DNA of 64,000 bases from Photobacterium indicum (GCF_003026215.1 NZ_PYOC01000003.1:496001-560000); one strand, 5' to 3'. Shown: positions 27,851 through 39,293, counted from the first letter of the stretch. Translations and numbers: made by a program. The notes: generated by a model not told the origin, from the sequence alone.

Positions 27851-27915
27851 ATTTGCTTTTAATGATTAGCAGCAACATAATACGCCCCCATTCGATTTCC
27901 TTAACTGGGCATGTC

Positions 27916-29109
27916 ATGACTGCTTCTATTTATCTTGTTAAAGGCCGTGAAAAATCACTTCGTCGCCGCCACCCTTGGGTTTTCTCTCGCGGTATCGATC
28001 GCATTGAAGGAAATAAACCTTCAATGGGTGAAACTGTTGAAATTTACGACAACAAAGGCGAATGGTTAGCACGTGGTGCGTATTCTCCACAATCACAAAT
28101 TCGTGTTCGTGTTTGGACATTCGATAAAAAAGAAGTAATCAACGTCGATTTCTTTGTTAAGCGACTTAAAGCAGCACAAGCTTTACGTGATGTATTAGCA
28201 GCACGTGATGGTTTAACAGGCTACCGTTTAATCGCCGCTGAATCTGATGGTTTACCAGGAATCACCATTGACCGTTACCAAAACTTTTTAGTTTGTCAGC
28301 TACTAAGTGCTGGCGCAGAAGAACAAAAAGATGCGCTGGTTGAAGCATTAAATATCTGTTACCCAGAATGCAGTGTATACGAACGTTCTGATGTAGCCGT
28401 TCGTAAAAAAGAAGGCTTAAAACAGCGTACAGGTGTTCTTTCAGGCGAAGAGCCACCTAAGTTTGTAACTATCGAAGAAAACGGCATTAAAATCAATGTT
28501 GATATCGTCGGTGGACATAAAACAGGTTTCTACCTAGACCAACGCGATAGCCGCCAAGCCGCCGTTAAATATGTGAATGGTAAGCGTGTTCTGAACTGCT
28601 TCTGTTACACCGGTGGTTTCGGACTTTACGCTCTTAAAGGCGGTGCTAGCCAAGTTATTAACGTTGATGTTTCACAACCTGCGCTAGATACAGCACGATT
28701 AAACGCAGAAGCGAACGGCTTACCTGTTGAAAATGCAGAATTCGTAAACGCTGATGTGTTCAAGCTACTACGTGAATACCGTGAACGTGGCGAATTATTT
28801 GATGTTGTGATCATGGATCCACCTAAGTTTGCAGAGTCTAAATCACAGCTTGTAGGTGCATGCCGTGGTTATAAAGATATCAACATGCTAGCGATGCAGA
28901 TTCTTAATCCAGGCGGTATGTTATTAACATATTCTTGTTCTGGTTTGATGGACAACGGCTTGTTCCAAAAAATCATTGCAGATGCAGCCCTTGATGCGCA
29001 CCGTGAAGTACAGTTTATTGAACGTTTTGGGCAAGCAGCTGATCACCCACTAGACAGTGCTTACCCTGAAGGTTTCTACCTGAAAGGTTTTGCTTGCTAC
29101 GTTAAATAA
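27916..29109 (+). CDS. rlmI: 23S rRNA (cytosine-1962-C5) methyltransferase RlmI
   Basis: SAM-dependent methyltransferase of 397 residues acting on 23S rRNA. The N-terminal PUA domain ([16 protein letters not shown]) binds RNA. The Rossmann core has [14 protein letters not shown], the catalytic-type motif VIMDPPKF and TYSCSG. It matches E. coli RlmI along its length, starting at [11 protein letters not shown] therefore reject the 21-codon longer start at 27853, which overlaps the preceding terminator. It belongs to the conserved yccA-tusE-acyP-rlmI block. Confidence 0.95.
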   Translation: MTASIYLVKGREKSLRRRHPWVFSRGIDRIEGNKPSMGETVEIYDNKGEWLARGAYSPQSQIRVRVWTFDKKEVINVDFFVKRLKAAQALRDVLAARDGLTGYRLIAAESDGLPGITIDRYQNFLVCQLLSAGAEEQKDALVEALNICYPECSVYERSDVAVRKKEGLKQRTGVLSGEEPPKFVTIEENGIKINVDIVGGHKTGFYLDQRDSRQAAVKYVNGKRVLNCFCYTGGFGLYALKGGASQVINVDVSQPALDTARLNAEANGLPVENAEFVNADVFKLLREYRERGELFDVVIMDPPKFAESKSQLVGACRGYKDINMLAMQILNPGGMLLTYSCSGLMDNGLFQKIIADAALDAHREVQFIERFGQAADHPLDSAYPEGFYLKGFACYVK

Positions 29110-29139
29110 AAACGAGCAAACAACAATTGCCACACTAAA

Positions 29140-29167
29140 CAAAAGCCTGATTCTGTCAGGCTTTTTT
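29140..29167 (+). terminator. Terminator after rlmI
   Basis: AAAAGCCTGA (29141-29150) and TCAGGCTTTTTT (29156-29167) flank a 5-base loop, between convergent genes. Confidence 0.9.
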
Positions 29168-29171
29168 GTAT

Positions 29172-29930
29172 CTAAAACATTAATGCTGCGATACAGCCGC
29201 ATAAGGTCATTATAAACAAGAACCACTTTAGGGTCGCAGGCTGTGCTTTAATCGCCATATTAACGGCAATATGTGCACCAAACATAGTACCAAATGCCAA
29301 AATTAACCCAGGTACCCACATCACTAATCCTTCAGCAATGAATAACCCTAACGCGACAACAGTAAATACTAATGTACATAGCATTTTGAGTGCATTTGCT
29401 CTTACCAAGTCATATCGCAATGTACCAGCTAACGCTGCAATTAATACAAACCCTACTCCAGCTTGAATAAAACCACCATAAAAACCAGCAATACCCAGCC
29501 CCCACCACGAACTCGGAGTATCTTTTACTTTATTAACTAACGTACCTGGCTCTGGAGCAATAAGAGAAGGCTTAACCAGCATCACAGCCGCCATGGTCAG
29601 CATTGTGCCTAATAGCACGGGCTTTATGTATTCAGTTGGCATATACGCAGCAGCAGCGGCTCCGATTAACCCACCGATAACAGAAGGAATAAGAATAGGA
29701 ATTATATCGTCAGAATCCATCTTACCATGACGTTTAAACCCTGATACAGCAGTCACAGCCTGCATAGCAACCCCTACCCGATTAGTGGCATTTGCCACTT
29801 CTGCAGGCATCCCCATGATCATTAGTGCAGGTAAGGTTAAATTAGAACCGCCACCAGCCAGCGTATTGATAATACCGGCTAAAAAGCCTGTTATGAGTAG
29901 CAGGCAAACATGTAGAAGCGTTATGTCCAT
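29172..29930 (-). CDS. TauE/SafE-family sulfite/anion exporter-like permease
   Basis: Inner-membrane protein of 252 residues with about eight helices and the family hallmarks GFLAGIINTLAGGGSNLTLPAL near the N-terminus and GFYGGFIQAGVGF at the second repeat. Family members export sulfite, sulfoacetate or related organic anions; the substrate cannot be told from sequence. It is transcribed alone toward rlmI. The 298-base upstream gap to yccT shows no gene. Confidence 0.88.
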   Translation of the reverse strand: MDITLLHVCLLLITGFLAGIINTLAGGGSNLTLPALMIMGMPAEVANATNRVGVAMQAVTAVSGFKRHGKMDSDDIIPILIPSVIGGLIGAAAAAYMPTEYIKPVLLGTMLTMAAVMLVKPSLIAPEPGTLVNKVKDTPSSWWGLGIAGFYGGFIQAGVGFVLIAALAGTLRYDLVRANALKMLCTLVFTVVALGLFIAEGLVMWVPGLILAFGTMFGAHIAVNMAIKAQPATLKWFLFIMTLCGCIAALMF

Positions 29931-30228
29931 ATAATGCTTGTATCCCTATGTTATGAGGAAGTAGGGGTATAGGTGTTAAATAAAACAGGAGTTACGCTAG
30001 CACAATAAATAAACAAGATTAGCAAAAAATGATGTAAACCTGATATTTAGTACAGCATTTAATAGCATTGATATCAAAAGACACTATAAATTGATTACGG
30101 GTACATCTGGTTCAGTTTAGATTCAGGTTTCTGGCTTCAGACTCAAAGTAACTGGTATAGAATGTAAGACTTTGTCACACTTACATCAATTTATCTTAAT
30201 TCGTCATTAGAATTCGAAAGGAATAAAA

Positions 30229-30873
30229 ATGAAACTACGTACCGCCATCATCGCTCTAACAGCTTGTGGACTAAGTTTTCCAACATTAGCAGACGTAAAC
30301 CTTGAATTACCTAAAAGTGCTGAACTTGTACTGGTCAACGGTGTTGATGCTGAAGGTAACAATGCACTTACTTTGAAAGATGGTAAAAACCAAATCGCAT
30401 TCCGCATTGAAGAAAACTACCGCGAAAATGGCGATTACAATTTATTCAAGTCAGATATCGTTATCATGACGTTTGACGGTCAAGATGCTAATTATGTATT
30501 AACACTACCTAAAATCACATCAAGCCTTGAGGGTGAAAAGTTTAACCGCAACCCTTCACTAAAACTAAAAAATAAATCAGATAGCTCTGTGGATTTTGAG
30601 CAGGGTAAGCTAATGAAAAATGGCGTACAGTTTGGTCGTGATTTAGAAAAAGAGATGGCAGTCTACAACCAATCATCTCAGCCAGCGGCCTATGCAATGG
30701 CAACAGGTGCAATAGCGGTAACACTTCCAGCAACGATTAATCCTGCTGATTACCCTGCTCTTCAAAATAAAAATGGCGACAAAACAACTGTAGCTGGTCA
30801 AATGCTAGATTACTGGTACAGCCAAGCAGATGAAGCAACACGCGCAAACTTTAAAGCCCGTATTGCGAAGTAA
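30229..30873 (+). CDS. yccT: DUF2057-family periplasmic protein (YccT/CsgI-like)
   Basis: Exported 214-residue protein with a signal peptide (1-21, ending TLA). It belongs to the DUF2057 family (LELPKSAELVLVNG, AFRIEENYRENG). E. coli YccT (CsgI) is reported to limit curli fibre assembly. No csg genes are visible here, so that role may not apply. In E. coli the gene lies in the same region as rlmI and acyP, which supports orthology. Confidence 0.88.
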   Translation: MKLRTAIIALTACGLSFPTLADVNLELPKSAELVLVNGVDAEGNNALTLKDGKNQIAFRIEENYRENGDYNLFKSDIVIMTFDGQDANYVLTLPKITSSLEGEKFNRNPSLKLKNKSDSSVDFEQGKLMKNGVQFGRDLEKEMAVYNQSSQPAAYAMATGAIAVTLPATINPADYPALQNKNGDKTTVAGQMLDYWYSQADEATRANFKARIAK

Positions 30874-30906
30874 GCTCTTTTTTCTATTTTATTAGAATGG
30901 GAATAC

Positions 30907-30934
30907 AAAGGCTTTGTGAAAACGAAGCCTTTTT
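30907..30934 (+). terminator. Terminator between yccT and the convergent EAL/HDOD gene
   Basis: AAAGGCTT (30907-30914) pairs with AAGCCTTT (30925-30932) and is followed by TT. Confidence 0.8.
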
Positions 30935-30949
30935 AGCTGTTCATTATAA

Positions 30950-32179
30950 TTAATGTAAGTAACTGTTATTGCGTACTTCGCGGATCATTTGATTATACAA
31001 ACGCCCGACCAAATCTGGCGAAATATCATTCCCTTCCGTTACACTATGAAGTAACTGCCAATCAGCCTGCTCAAAGGCGATAACACTTTCCAGGTATTTT
31101 TTAAGATCACACTCTTGGCCTAATAAGGCTTTTTTAATTTCATCATTAACCTTCAGCATGTCTAACGCTTCTTGAATATCTAAGCCTAAAATATCGGGAA
31201 GGTTTGAAAATAGTCCAGCCAAAAAAGCCCTATCTATAAATGTTTTATTTTTACCTGTATTTATTGCAACCAACTCGCAAAAACGTGCTCGACTGACCGC
31301 TTTCGTATAAATATCAGTCGTTCTTGTTTGCGTTAATTCTTGAGCCGTTAATAACGATATAAACTTCCGCATATTATTCTCTCCCATAAAGCATACAGCT
31401 TGCTTTATCGAACCAATCGTACCCTGTCTGCCATACAAAGACGTATTCAGAAAAGAAATCAGTTTATGCGTTAATTTAATATCAGACTCAAAAATACTCG
31501 TTAGCTCTTTGTAACAGTAATTATCCGTCATAACATGCTGAAATACATTAAGTAAAATACCTTCATTCAAAGTGTTTGTTCTAACTTCAACAAGATTTTG
31601 CTTTGAAAAAACATCACCTTTGAAAAAGTCGACCTTACACAAAGAATACTGTTTAAACTCTTCATAAGAAGAGATATCATCAAGAATAATACGCAAATTG
31701 AATCTTTTTGCCTTATTGATCAATGATTCGACTAGCGATCTTTTTTTGTTTTTAACCGATATCTTCACATGGCTTATATTTTTCAGGTAATTTTCAAATC
31801 CGTTATAAAGAACACGATCATCCATCATTAAAAAGTAATTATTACGAGATGCTTTTTGGACTAAGTCTAATAATTCCGTATCAAGAACTTCTTGTTTTGA
31901 TAATTCAATAACTAAGCCACGTGAAGAAAAGAAATAATCGATAATATTTTTAAATGTATTTTTCTCAAACGTAATAATCAACACTTTATTGTCTGAATAC
32001 TGATTGAGACCAGCATGAACCAATAAATCGTTCAATTTACGAGGATCAGATCTGTCTGAAAAAACAGACATAGGAATACACTTGTCAGAAAACTGCGTTT
32101 TATTCATAAAACTTATTTGGTAAGCAACCTTATTTTGCTGACGATTAAAAATAGGTTGTCTTACAACAGAAAAATCCAT
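30950..32179 (-). CDS. EAL-like/HDOD signalling protein
   Basis: Cytosolic protein of 409 residues. The N-terminal half (VVRQPIFNRQQNKVAYQI, IRIILDD) is EAL-like but lacks the EAL/ExL and metal-binding motifs of active c-di-GMP phosphodiesterases, so it is likely catalytically inactive. The C-terminal HDOD domain (about 205-390; LLNVFQHVMTDNYCYKELTSIFESDIKLTHKLISFLN) is a degenerate HD fold used in signalling. This pairing is known in YuxH-type proteins of Vibrio and Pseudomonas, where some members affect motility or biofilms. Monocistronic. Confidence 0.82.
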   Translation of the reverse strand: MDFSVVRQPIFNRQQNKVAYQISFMNKTQFSDKCIPMSVFSDRSDPRKLNDLLVHAGLNQYSDNKVLIITFEKNTFKNIIDYFFSSRGLVIELSKQEVLDTELLDLVQKASRNNYFLMMDDRVLYNGFENYLKNISHVKISVKNKKRSLVESLINKAKRFNLRIILDDISSYEEFKQYSLCKVDFFKGDVFSKQNLVEVRTNTLNEGILLNVFQHVMTDNYCYKELTSIFESDIKLTHKLISFLNTSLYGRQGTIGSIKQAVCFMGENNMRKFISLLTAQELTQTRTTDIYTKAVSRARFCELVAINTGKNKTFIDRAFLAGLFSNLPDILGLDIQEALDMLKVNDEIKKALLGQECDLKKYLESVIAFEQADWQLLHSVTEGNDISPDLVGRLYNQMIREVRNNSYLH

Positions 32180-32645
32180 TTACTCTTACTCTTTTCTAAA
32201 TATCGATATAATCGTGGAAATCGGCACATTTTATGGAGCAATGTCACACTTTATTTATAGCATTATCCTGCTACTAATCATTTTTTTTATTTCATTTTTG
32301 CCAATTCAACCACAATTAACCTTAACACTGTAAATACATCGAAACCAACTCATTCACAAACAAAATGAATAAAAGGTATTTATTTTCAATCTAAATATGC
32401 TCTCTAACCTCACACATACCACAAATATTTCTTGCTTAGATTGGCATTCAAATTAGTTCTCGGTGCAAAATAAGATCATTTTCATTACATAAAAACGACA
32501 GTTATTTGCGATTTGGTATGTAAAACAAGACATACAATTGTGCGCATTTTGTCATCAGCCCTATAGTTGTTTTTGTTCAGAACAAAAGTTTTCTGGTCAA
32601 CGTGATTTTATCAATTCAATGAAACAATGTGTTAAGGATGATGAC
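32180..32645. other. Divergent promoter region of the HDOD and chiA-like genes
   Basis: About 465 AT-rich bases. The reading frame of the chitinase stays open back to a TTG at 32538, but the translation there (many Cys, no signal) is unlike a real N-terminus. No other gene is visible. Confidence 0.45.
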
Positions 32646-35600
32646 ATGCACCATTTGAAACAAAGGTCGATATCTAAGCCCTTATTTACGCTCAGTACCC
32701 TCACCGTTTCTTGTTTACTTGCATTTAATGCGCAGGCAGCTATAGATTGCAGCAGTATAGAAGAATGGAACTCAAGCTCTTCCTATTCTGGAGGAGCGCA
32801 AGTACAAGAAAATAATATTGCTTATAAAGCAAACTGGTGGACTCAAGGGCAATCACCATCTACCCACTCTAATACCTCTCAAGAATGGTCTTTACTCGAT
32901 AGCTGTAAAACCGATGGAGGTATAGGCAACGAAGCACCTACGGTTTCGCTAAGCTCGCCATCAGCTTCTGATATTATTACAGAAGGTGATACTGTTTCGA
33001 TTACTGCCAATGCAGCAGATGCAGATGGCGCAGTGGTACGTGTCGATTTTTATACTAACGGCACGTTAATCGGTTCTGATTCATCAACCCCTTTTGCTTC
33101 GTCATGGATGGCAGTTCCAGGCCAACACAGCGTAACAGCGAAGGCAGTCGACGATAAAGGCGCTGAAACAACCAGCTCAGCTGTCATTATTACTGTTGAT
33201 GCTGCTCAAGGTGGAAATGAATTACCAACCGTAGACCTAACCCTCTCAACCAATAGTGTAAATATTGGTGCAACAGTAACACTGAGTTCAGTTGCTGCCG
33301 ATTCTGATGGCACAATCGATAAAGTCGACTTCTTTGCCAATGGGGCATTAATTGGTACAGCCGCGACGTCACCATACACACTCACATACACTGCTACTCA
33401 GTCTGGAAGCATCAGCTTTTTTGCTCGTGCTACTGACGATTTAGGAGCGACCTCAGACTCTGTGATTAGTCAACTTACAGTACCTGGTGGTTCTGTTGCC
33501 GGTAATTGTCGTCCTGATGGTCTATATCAAACAGAGGGTGTAACCGTACCTTACTGTAGCATTTATGACGAAGATGGACGTGAAGTCATGGGCGCAGATC
33601 ATCCTCGCCGTGTAATTGGCTACTTTACAAGTTGGCGCGCAGGTGATGATGCGCAAACCTCATACCTTGTAAAAGACATCCCTTGGGAGCAACTCACTCA
33701 CATTAACTATGCTTTTGTGAGTATTGGTGCTGATGGCAACGTGAATATCGGAGACGTTAATGATCCGACTAACCCAGCAGTGGGTATGGAATGGAACAAC
33801 GTTGAAATTGATCCAGCATTAGGTTTTAAAGGGCATTTTGGTGCACTCGCGACAGCCAAAGCTAAACATGATGTGAAAACGCTCATTTCAATCGGTGGGT
33901 GGGCTGAAACAGGCGGTCACTTTGGTCCAAACGGTGATCGCATTGCCGATGGTGGCTTCTACACCATGACAACCAATGCCGATGGCAGCATAAACCATGC
34001 TGGTATCGAAAAATTTGCAACATCTGCAGTTGAAATGATTCGTAAATACAAGTTCGATGGTGTCGATGTCGATTACGAATACCCAACCAGTATGTCGGGC
34101 GCTGGTAATCCTGACGATATGATTTTTGCCGAAGCTCGCCGCCCTTACCTCATGCGTTCATACCATGAGTTAATGCGTGTACTGCGTGAAAAATTAGATA
34201 AAGCCAGTGCTAATGATGGCATTCACTATATGCTAACCATCGCAGCTCCATCTTCTGGCTACTTGTTACGCGGTATGGAAACAATGGAGATCACTAAGTA
34301 TCTCGATTATGTCAATATCATGTCTTATGATCTGCACGGTGCATGGAATGAACATGTAGGCCATAATGCAGCCCTTTACGACACAGGTAAAGATTCAGAG
34401 CTTGCTATGTGGAGTGTCTATGACACTGCAGCTTATGGTGGTATTGGTTACCTAAATACTGACTGGGCATATCACTACTTCCGAGGCTCAATGCCTGCAG
34501 GGCGTATTAATATTGGGGTTCCATATTATACGCGTGGTTGGCAAGGTGTCACAGGTGGAAATAATGGGCTTTGGGGTAAAGCACCACTGCCTAATCAAGC
34601 AGAATGTTTAGCGGGTACAGGTGAAGGCGAGAAAAATAAGTGCGGTAATGGTGCAATGGGTATTGATAACTTGTGGCACGACAAAGGGGCTGCTGGTGAT
34701 GAAATGGGCGCAGGCTCGAATCCAATGTGGCATGCAATGAACTTAGCACAAGGCATTTACGGTACTTACACTGCTTCTTATGGGCTCACACCATCAAATA
34801 ATCCACTTGTGGGTACTTACGCGCGCAATTACGATGAAGTGGCTGTTGCGCCTTGGTTATGGAATGCCGAGAAGAAAGTATTCCTATCTACTGAAGATAA
34901 AGAGTCCATAAACGTTAAAGCTAATTACATCGTTGATAAAGAGATCGGTGGTATCATGTTCTGGGAGCTGGCAGGTGACTATAACTGCTATGTGCTCGAT
35001 GCTAATGGCCAACGAACCAGTATTGATGCAACAGAAAATGCCTGTAAGACCGGAAACGGCGAATACCATATGGGTAACACAATGACAAAAGCTATCTATG
35101 ATAAGTTTAAGTCTGCTACACCGTATGGAAACACTGTTGCAACAGGTCCGATACCAACAGAAGCCGTCGATATTACAGTATCAATCAGTGGCTTTAAGGT
35201 GGGCGACAAAAACTACCCTATCAACCCTAAGTTAACCTTTACGAACAACACTGGATCTGAACTTCCTGGTGGCACGGAATTCCAATTTGATATTCCAACA
35301 TCAGCGCCAGATAACGCTACCGATCAATCTGGTGGCGGTTTAGCGGTTATAGCATCAGGACACACAGCTGCGAATAACATTGGCGGACTACAAGGTGAAA
35401 TGCACCGTGTTGCCTTTACCCTACCGTCTTGGAAAAATTTACCCAATGGCGGCACGTACGAGCTGGATATGGTTTATTACCTCCCAATATCTGGACCTGC
35501 TAATTATGCCGTTAACATTAACGGTAAAGAATATGCACTTAAGTTTGAGCATCCAGATCTACCGCTAGGTAATATTGGCTCAGGTGGTGGTAATGGCGGC

Positions 35601-35783
35601 GACTGTAATATTACAGGCATCAACACTTACCCTAACTGGCCACAAACAGATTCGGGCGGTCAGCCTAGCCACGCTAATCAAGGAGACAAAATCATTCACA
35701 ACGGCGTAATCTACCAAGCAAACTGGTGGACAAGCTCAACACCAGGAGGCGATGGCAGCTGGGCAACGGTTTGCTCAATTTAA
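32646..35783 (+). CDS. Large secreted GH18 chitinase (ChiA-type) with Ig-like and CBM5/12 modules
   Basis: Exported endochitinase of 1045 residues. The ATG at 32646 follows AAGGA and opens a good signal peptide (about 1-31, ending AQA). Domains: CBM5/12 (34-86, [12 protein letters not shown]), two Ig-like repeats (about 93-280), a GH18 barrel with insertion domain (about 318-835), a beta-rich C-terminal chitinase module (about 839-975) and a final CBM5/12 (986-1045, YQANWWTSS). The catalytic motif FDGVDVDYE gives Asp471, Asp474, Asp476 and acid Glu478. It is the third chitinase in the window and the only one with binding modules at both ends. Confidence 0.94.
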   Translation: MHHLKQRSISKPLFTLSTLTVSCLLAFNAQAAIDCSSIEEWNSSSSYSGGAQVQENNIAYKANWWTQGQSPSTHSNTSQEWSLLDSCKTDGGIGNEAPTVSLSSPSASDIITEGDTVSITANAADADGAVVRVDFYTNGTLIGSDSSTPFASSWMAVPGQHSVTAKAVDDKGAETTSSAVIITVDAAQGGNELPTVDLTLSTNSVNIGATVTLSSVAADSDGTIDKVDFFANGALIGTAATSPYTLTYTATQSGSISFFARATDDLGATSDSVISQLTVPGGSVAGNCRPDGLYQTEGVTVPYCSIYDEDGREVMGADHPRRVIGYFTSWRAGDDAQTSYLVKDIPWEQLTHINYAFVSIGADGNVNIGDVNDPTNPAVGMEWNNVEIDPALGFKGHFGALATAKAKHDVKTLISIGGWAETGGHFGPNGDRIADGGFYTMTTNADGSINHAGIEKFATSAVEMIRKYKFDGVDVDYEYPTSMSGAGNPDDMIFAEARRPYLMRSYHELMRVLREKLDKASANDGIHYMLTIAAPSSGYLLRGMETMEITKYLDYVNIMSYDLHGAWNEHVGHNAALYDTGKDSELAMWSVYDTAAYGGIGYLNTDWAYHYFRGSMPAGRINIGVPYYTRGWQGVTGGNNGLWGKAPLPNQAECLAGTGEGEKNKCGNGAMGIDNLWHDKGAAGDEMGAGSNPMWHAMNLAQGIYGTYTASYGLTPSNNPLVGTYARNYDEVAVAPWLWNAEKKVFLSTEDKESINVKANYIVDKEIGGIMFWELAGDYNCYVLDANGQRTSIDATENACKTGNGEYHMGNTMTKAIYDKFKSATPYGNTVATGPIPTEAVDITVSISGFKVGDKNYPINPKLTFTNNTGSELPGGTEFQFDIPTSAPDNATDQSGGGLAVIASGHTAANNIGGLQGEMHRVAFTLPSWKNLPNGGTYELDMVYYLPISGPANYAVNINGKEYALKFEHPDLPLGNIGSGGGNGGDCNITGINTYPNWPQTDSGGQPSHANQGDKIIHNGVIYQANWWTSSTPGGDGSWATVCSI

Positions 35784-35807
35784 GCTAATCGACATCATTA
35801 ATTTGAA

Positions 35808-35835
35808 GTGCAGATAGTATCTGCGCTTTCATTTA
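35808..35835 (+). terminator. Probable terminator after the ChiA-type gene
   Basis: GTGCAGATA and TATCTGCGC form a near-perfect stem followed by TTTCATTT. The remaining bases to 36279 are AT-rich with no gene. Confidence 0.55.
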
Positions 35836-36279
35836 TATTGCTAATACTCAAAGCGCACACCTTTAGTTAAACAAAGAGATCAACTGCATATACGTTAATG
35901 TTTGGGTTTCATCCCTCACAAAAAATGAGATATTGTGCTCATTTTTTAGCCAAACAGTTCAACGGGCTATTTTTAACTTTGTTAGATAAATACAGATAAT
36001 TTTATTAATGAATAACAATACTTTATAATGTGGGACTGAAACTTAGTTTCACCTTTATATTCAATTTTGTAACCTTGGGTTTAAAGCCTAATTAAACGAT
36101 GTTTAGTAAATAAACACCTGTTATTAAATTAATTATTACGCCATCGTCTCAAACAACGCTTACGTGGTGAAAATATTATATACATTCCTTTACGCTTTAA
36201 GCACTAAACTTTATTATTTTTTATGTTAAAGTCTGCATCCCGTTAACACAAAGAATAAAAAGAGTGTTCAGTAAGTAAA

Positions 36280-36924
36280 ATGAAAAAAGCAATTTGCCTA
36301 TGCATTTTGATTTTCTTTTATTTGCCTATTCAGGCATCTGCAAGTAATGTCAAAAGTAGTTCATATTCTAATAATAATGCTGATGTTGTAGTACAGTACG
36401 TTTACAAGAAGACAAATCTTGAAGGCGTTATTGATTATGCAATTTTCAAACAAGGATTTAACGCATACACCAATACTAAGGGAAAAAAGAAGTCGCTACT
36501 TACGATCATTGATTACAGTAAGCCTTCCACTGAAAAAAGATTCTTTGTTATTGATTTAAAAAACCATACATTACTGTACAGCACGTATGTTTCTCATGGT
36601 GTAAACAGCGGTGGTAAAATGGCGAAAAATTTCTCTAATACTGTTAATTCGAGAAAAAGCTCGTTAGGTACATATCTGACGTCAACGACCTATAACGGTG
36701 GCAATGGTTACTCGCTAAAGTTAGATGGACTTACTGCTGGCATCAATGATAATGCACGTCGTCGCTACATTGTGATTCATGGTGCTGACTATGCGACAGA
36801 GACTTTTATAAAGCGAAACGGTTACTTAGGTCGCAGTTGGGGTTGCCCGGCTTTACCTAAAAAATTATCGAAGAAAATCATTGATACCATCAAAAATGGT
36901 AGTGTTATCTTTGCACATGCTTAA
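36280..36924 (+). CDS. Secreted L,D-transpeptidase-fold (YkuD_2) protein
   Basis: Exported 214-residue protein with a signal peptide (about 1-21). The catalytic-domain family is murein L,D-transpeptidase YkuD_2: STYVSHGVNSGGKMAKNFSN, a YIVIHGADYA histidine and the nucleophile Cys189 in GRSWGCPALP. Such enzymes may remodel or crosslink peptidoglycan in the periplasm, but this subfamily is poorly characterised. It is monocistronic, beyond a chitinase and an AT-rich gap. Confidence 0.87.
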   Translation: MKKAICLCILIFFYLPIQASASNVKSSSYSNNNADVVVQYVYKKTNLEGVIDYAIFKQGFNAYTNTKGKKKSLLTIIDYSKPSTEKRFFVIDLKNHTLLYSTYVSHGVNSGGKMAKNFSNTVNSRKSSLGTYLTSTTYNGGNGYSLKLDGLTAGINDNARRRYIVIHGADYATETFIKRNGYLGRSWGCPALPKKLSKKIIDTIKNGSVIFAHA

Positions 36925-36934
36925 TACTTTTTAA

Positions 36935-36968
36935 ATTATGGTCGATGTCATTTGATTTCGACCATAAT
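36935..36968 (+). terminator. Terminator after the YkuD_2 gene
   Basis: Perfect 11-base arms ATTATGGTCGA (36935-36945) and TCGACCATAAT (36958-36968); the U tract is short. Confidence 0.65.
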
Positions 36969-37192
36969 GCATTTAAAAAACAAATAGTGATTGATTTCAA
37001 ACATACAACTTTCATTCATTAAAACATGAATAAACCTAATAACAATAACCACTTATATATTAGGCCACCCTCCCCCCCTAATTGTTATAGTTTCAACAAT
37101 CAAAGCTAAATAATTCACACTTACGATCACTACACATCTTAATCTCTTTGATTTAATAGCAATATTTCTCGTAAAGAAAGGTAATTAAGACC

Positions 37193-37476
37193 TATACCCA
37201 AGTCACCATAATAAATCCATTCTCATCTCCTATTTCGAAATAAAGACAACAAACAATGTATTCACATGACAATGAATTTTAATTTATAACAACAATTCAA
37301 ACGCTTGAAGGTAAGAGAGTTGCATTCGAGAATAGTAAATAACAACAAATGCAATGAACAATAATGGTCATAGAATAATGATTAACGATTGTATTAACCG
37401 GATAGATTCACAGAGAAGCAGTATAACGATATAAAACCATTAGTTTATTTGTTAAACCCAAGTCATCTCAAGATGC
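37193..37476. repeat. Two solitary MITE-end sequences in an intergenic gap
   Basis: TATACCCAAGTCACC at 37193-37207 and ACCCAAGTCATCTCAAGATGC at about 37456-37476 (one base more than needed to show the match) resemble the ends of the 26087-26352 element. They are in the same orientation, so they do not bound one intact copy. The surrounding 36969-37497 is AT-rich without a gene. Confidence 0.5.
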
Positions 37477-37497
37477 TAGGTATATAGCCTAATGAAG

Positions 37498-37528
37498 CTA
37501 AAAAAAATCCCCACCGAAGTAGGGATTT
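37498..37528 (-). terminator. Terminator of ald
   Basis: On the minus strand AAATCCC and GGGATTT flank a CTTCGG-containing loop and are followed by a long T run. Confidence 0.88.
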
Positions 37529-37551
37529 CTTAAAGTTTAGAGCAACTTTAT

Positions 37552-38667
37552 TTAAGCAATCGCTTTATCTGCAGCAACAAACTCTAGGTCTAATGCAGAT
37601 GCAACACTCTCACAAGTGATTTGACCACGGTAAACGTTTAGACCGTTTAGTAGGTGCTTATCATCTTGAAGCGCCGCTTTGTAGCCCTTATCAGCTAGCT
37701 TAAGAATATAAGGTAGCGTTGCGTTGTTTAGTGCGAATGTTGATGTACGCGCAACAGCACCCGGCATGTTAGCAACACAGTAGTGAACAACATCATCAAC
37801 AATATATGTTGGATCGCTATGCGTTGTTGCATGAGATGTCTCAACACAACCACCTTGGTCGATTGCAACGTCTACAATCGCAGAGCCCGCCTTCATTTTC
37901 TTAATCATTTCAGCTGTAACCAGTTTCGGAGCAGCAGCACCAACAACCAATACACCACCGATAACAAGGTCTGCCGCTAGTACATGCTTTTCAATCGCTT
38001 CTTTCGTTGAATAAACACACTGAACCGTACCACCAAATTGCGCGTCTAAATCACGTAATACATCGATATTACGGTCAAGAACAACAACGTTAGCACGTAG
38101 GCCTACAGCCATTTGTGCAGCGTTTGCACCAACAACACCACCACCGATGATAACAACTTTTGCAGGCTCAACACCTGGTACACCAGCTAGAAGCATACCG
38201 CTACCGCCTTTAGATTTCTCTAAAGCGAAAGCACCTGCTTGAATAGACATGCGACCTGCCACTTCTGACATTGGCGCAAGTAGGGGTAAGCGTCCTTTGT
38301 CGTCTGTTACAGTTTCATACGCAATACATACTGCTTTGCTGTTTACCAAGTCTGTAGTTTGCTCTGGATCCGGTGCCAAGTGAAGGTATGTGAATAGAAT
38401 TTGACCTTCACGCAGCATAGCGCGTTCAACTGCTTGAGGCTCTTTTACTTTGACAATCATTTCTGCTTCAGCAAATACCGCTTCAGCAGTTGGTAAAATT
38501 TGTGCACCAGCGTCGATGTAATCTTGGTCACTGAAACCAATACCTGAGCCAGCCAGAGTTTGAACGTATACAGTATGACCATGAGAAACAGCTTCGTTTA
38601 CTGACGCTGGAACCATACCTACACGGTACTCATGAACTTTAATTTCCTTAGGTACACCAATAATCAT
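37552..38667 (-). CDS. ald: Alanine dehydrogenase
   Basis: NAD-dependent enzyme of 371 residues that interconverts L-alanine and pyruvate plus ammonia in the cytosol. It has the N-terminal [17 protein letters not shown], catalytic-region VKVKEPQ with Lys and TYLHLAPD with His, and the dinucleotide site [12 protein letters not shown]. Length is standard. It is monocistronic with its own terminator. Upstream is an ATTCC-N4-GGAAT palindrome that could bind an Lrp-type regulator. Confidence 0.96.
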   Translation of the reverse strand: MIIGVPKEIKVHEYRVGMVPASVNEAVSHGHTVYVQTLAGSGIGFSDQDYIDAGAQILPTAEAVFAEAEMIVKVKEPQAVERAMLREGQILFTYLHLAPDPEQTTDLVNSKAVCIAYETVTDDKGRLPLLAPMSEVAGRMSIQAGAFALEKSKGGSGMLLAGVPGVEPAKVVIIGGGVVGANAAQMAVGLRANVVVLDRNIDVLRDLDAQFGGTVQCVYSTKEAIEKHVLAADLVIGGVLVVGAAAPKLVTAEMIKKMKAGSAIVDVAIDQGGCVETSHATTHSDPTYIVDDVVHYCVANMPGAVARTSTFALNNATLPYILKLADKGYKAALQDDKHLLNGLNVYRGQITCESVASALDLEFVAADKAIA

Positions 38668-38715
38668 CTTAATTTTCCTTGCTGACTTGTTTAGAAGTTA
38701 TATACACAATAATGA

Positions 38716-38729
38716 ATTCCTCTTGGAAT
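38716..38729. promoter_or_regulatory. Palindrome upstream of ald
   Basis: ATTCC-TCTT-GGAAT lies about 50 bases before the ald start. Lrp/AsnC-family proteins control ald in other bacteria, but this site is only a suggestion. Confidence 0.3.
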
Positions 38730-39293
38730 GTGTCACCGTTTTTTAACTAATATTCAACAAATGGTTCTGGTATTTTATTCCAAATCAGTATAATCAACCG
38801 ATCTTGAGCTGCGTCACACTATATAAATTCAATATAAGCACCCAAAGCAGACCAGTTAACCAGATTTGAGAGCTAAAGTAGCGGTTAAAACCACAATCAA
38901 AAGAAAAAGCAGATATAAACACTAATGAAAATACTCGCATATAAGTAATATCAAGGTGTTAAATGCATATTTAAAGGATTAGCTATAGAACAAAGCACTA
39001 TTTATATGAATTACAGCTCTCTAAACACTACAGTTGAAAACATATCAAAACCGCACAACAAAACACGACTAGTTAACAAAAAAGCAACCAAGTGAAGTAT
39101 TAGAGGCAGATTTAAGATAATAAGATCACAAAAATGGAGACTGCAGCTTTTATACCCGTGACAAATATCACAGTTAAAGTCAGTGCATTTAGCATTAGAG
39201 GCGTTATATGATTTTAGGTGAGTAAATGTTCTGACGTTCTTGTAAGGAGAGCAAAACTTAGCTTTAAGTGCAGCGAGGTAGGGGTGATATAGC
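38730..39293. other. Intergenic region with a doubtful 94-codon frame
   Basis: About 560 bases between ald and the small unknown gene. A minus-strand frame (39011-39295) encodes a Cys-rich peptide with one hydrophobic segment, but it lacks a ribosome site and overlaps the next gene's terminator. It may be a repeat family or chance. Confidence 0.35.

Noticed and set aside
27853..27915. 21-codon extension of RlmI
   Set aside because: It begins inside the preceding terminator region and is not seen in E. coli RlmI, which begins at the equivalent of 27916.
32538..32645. N-terminal extension of the ChiA-type chitinase from a TTG codon
   Set aside because: The extension hides the signal peptide and lacks a ribosome site; AAGGA before the ATG at 32646 is much better.
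37193..37476. Intact second MITE copy
   Set aside because: The two end-like sequences point the same way and the interior lacks the nested stems of the 26087 element.
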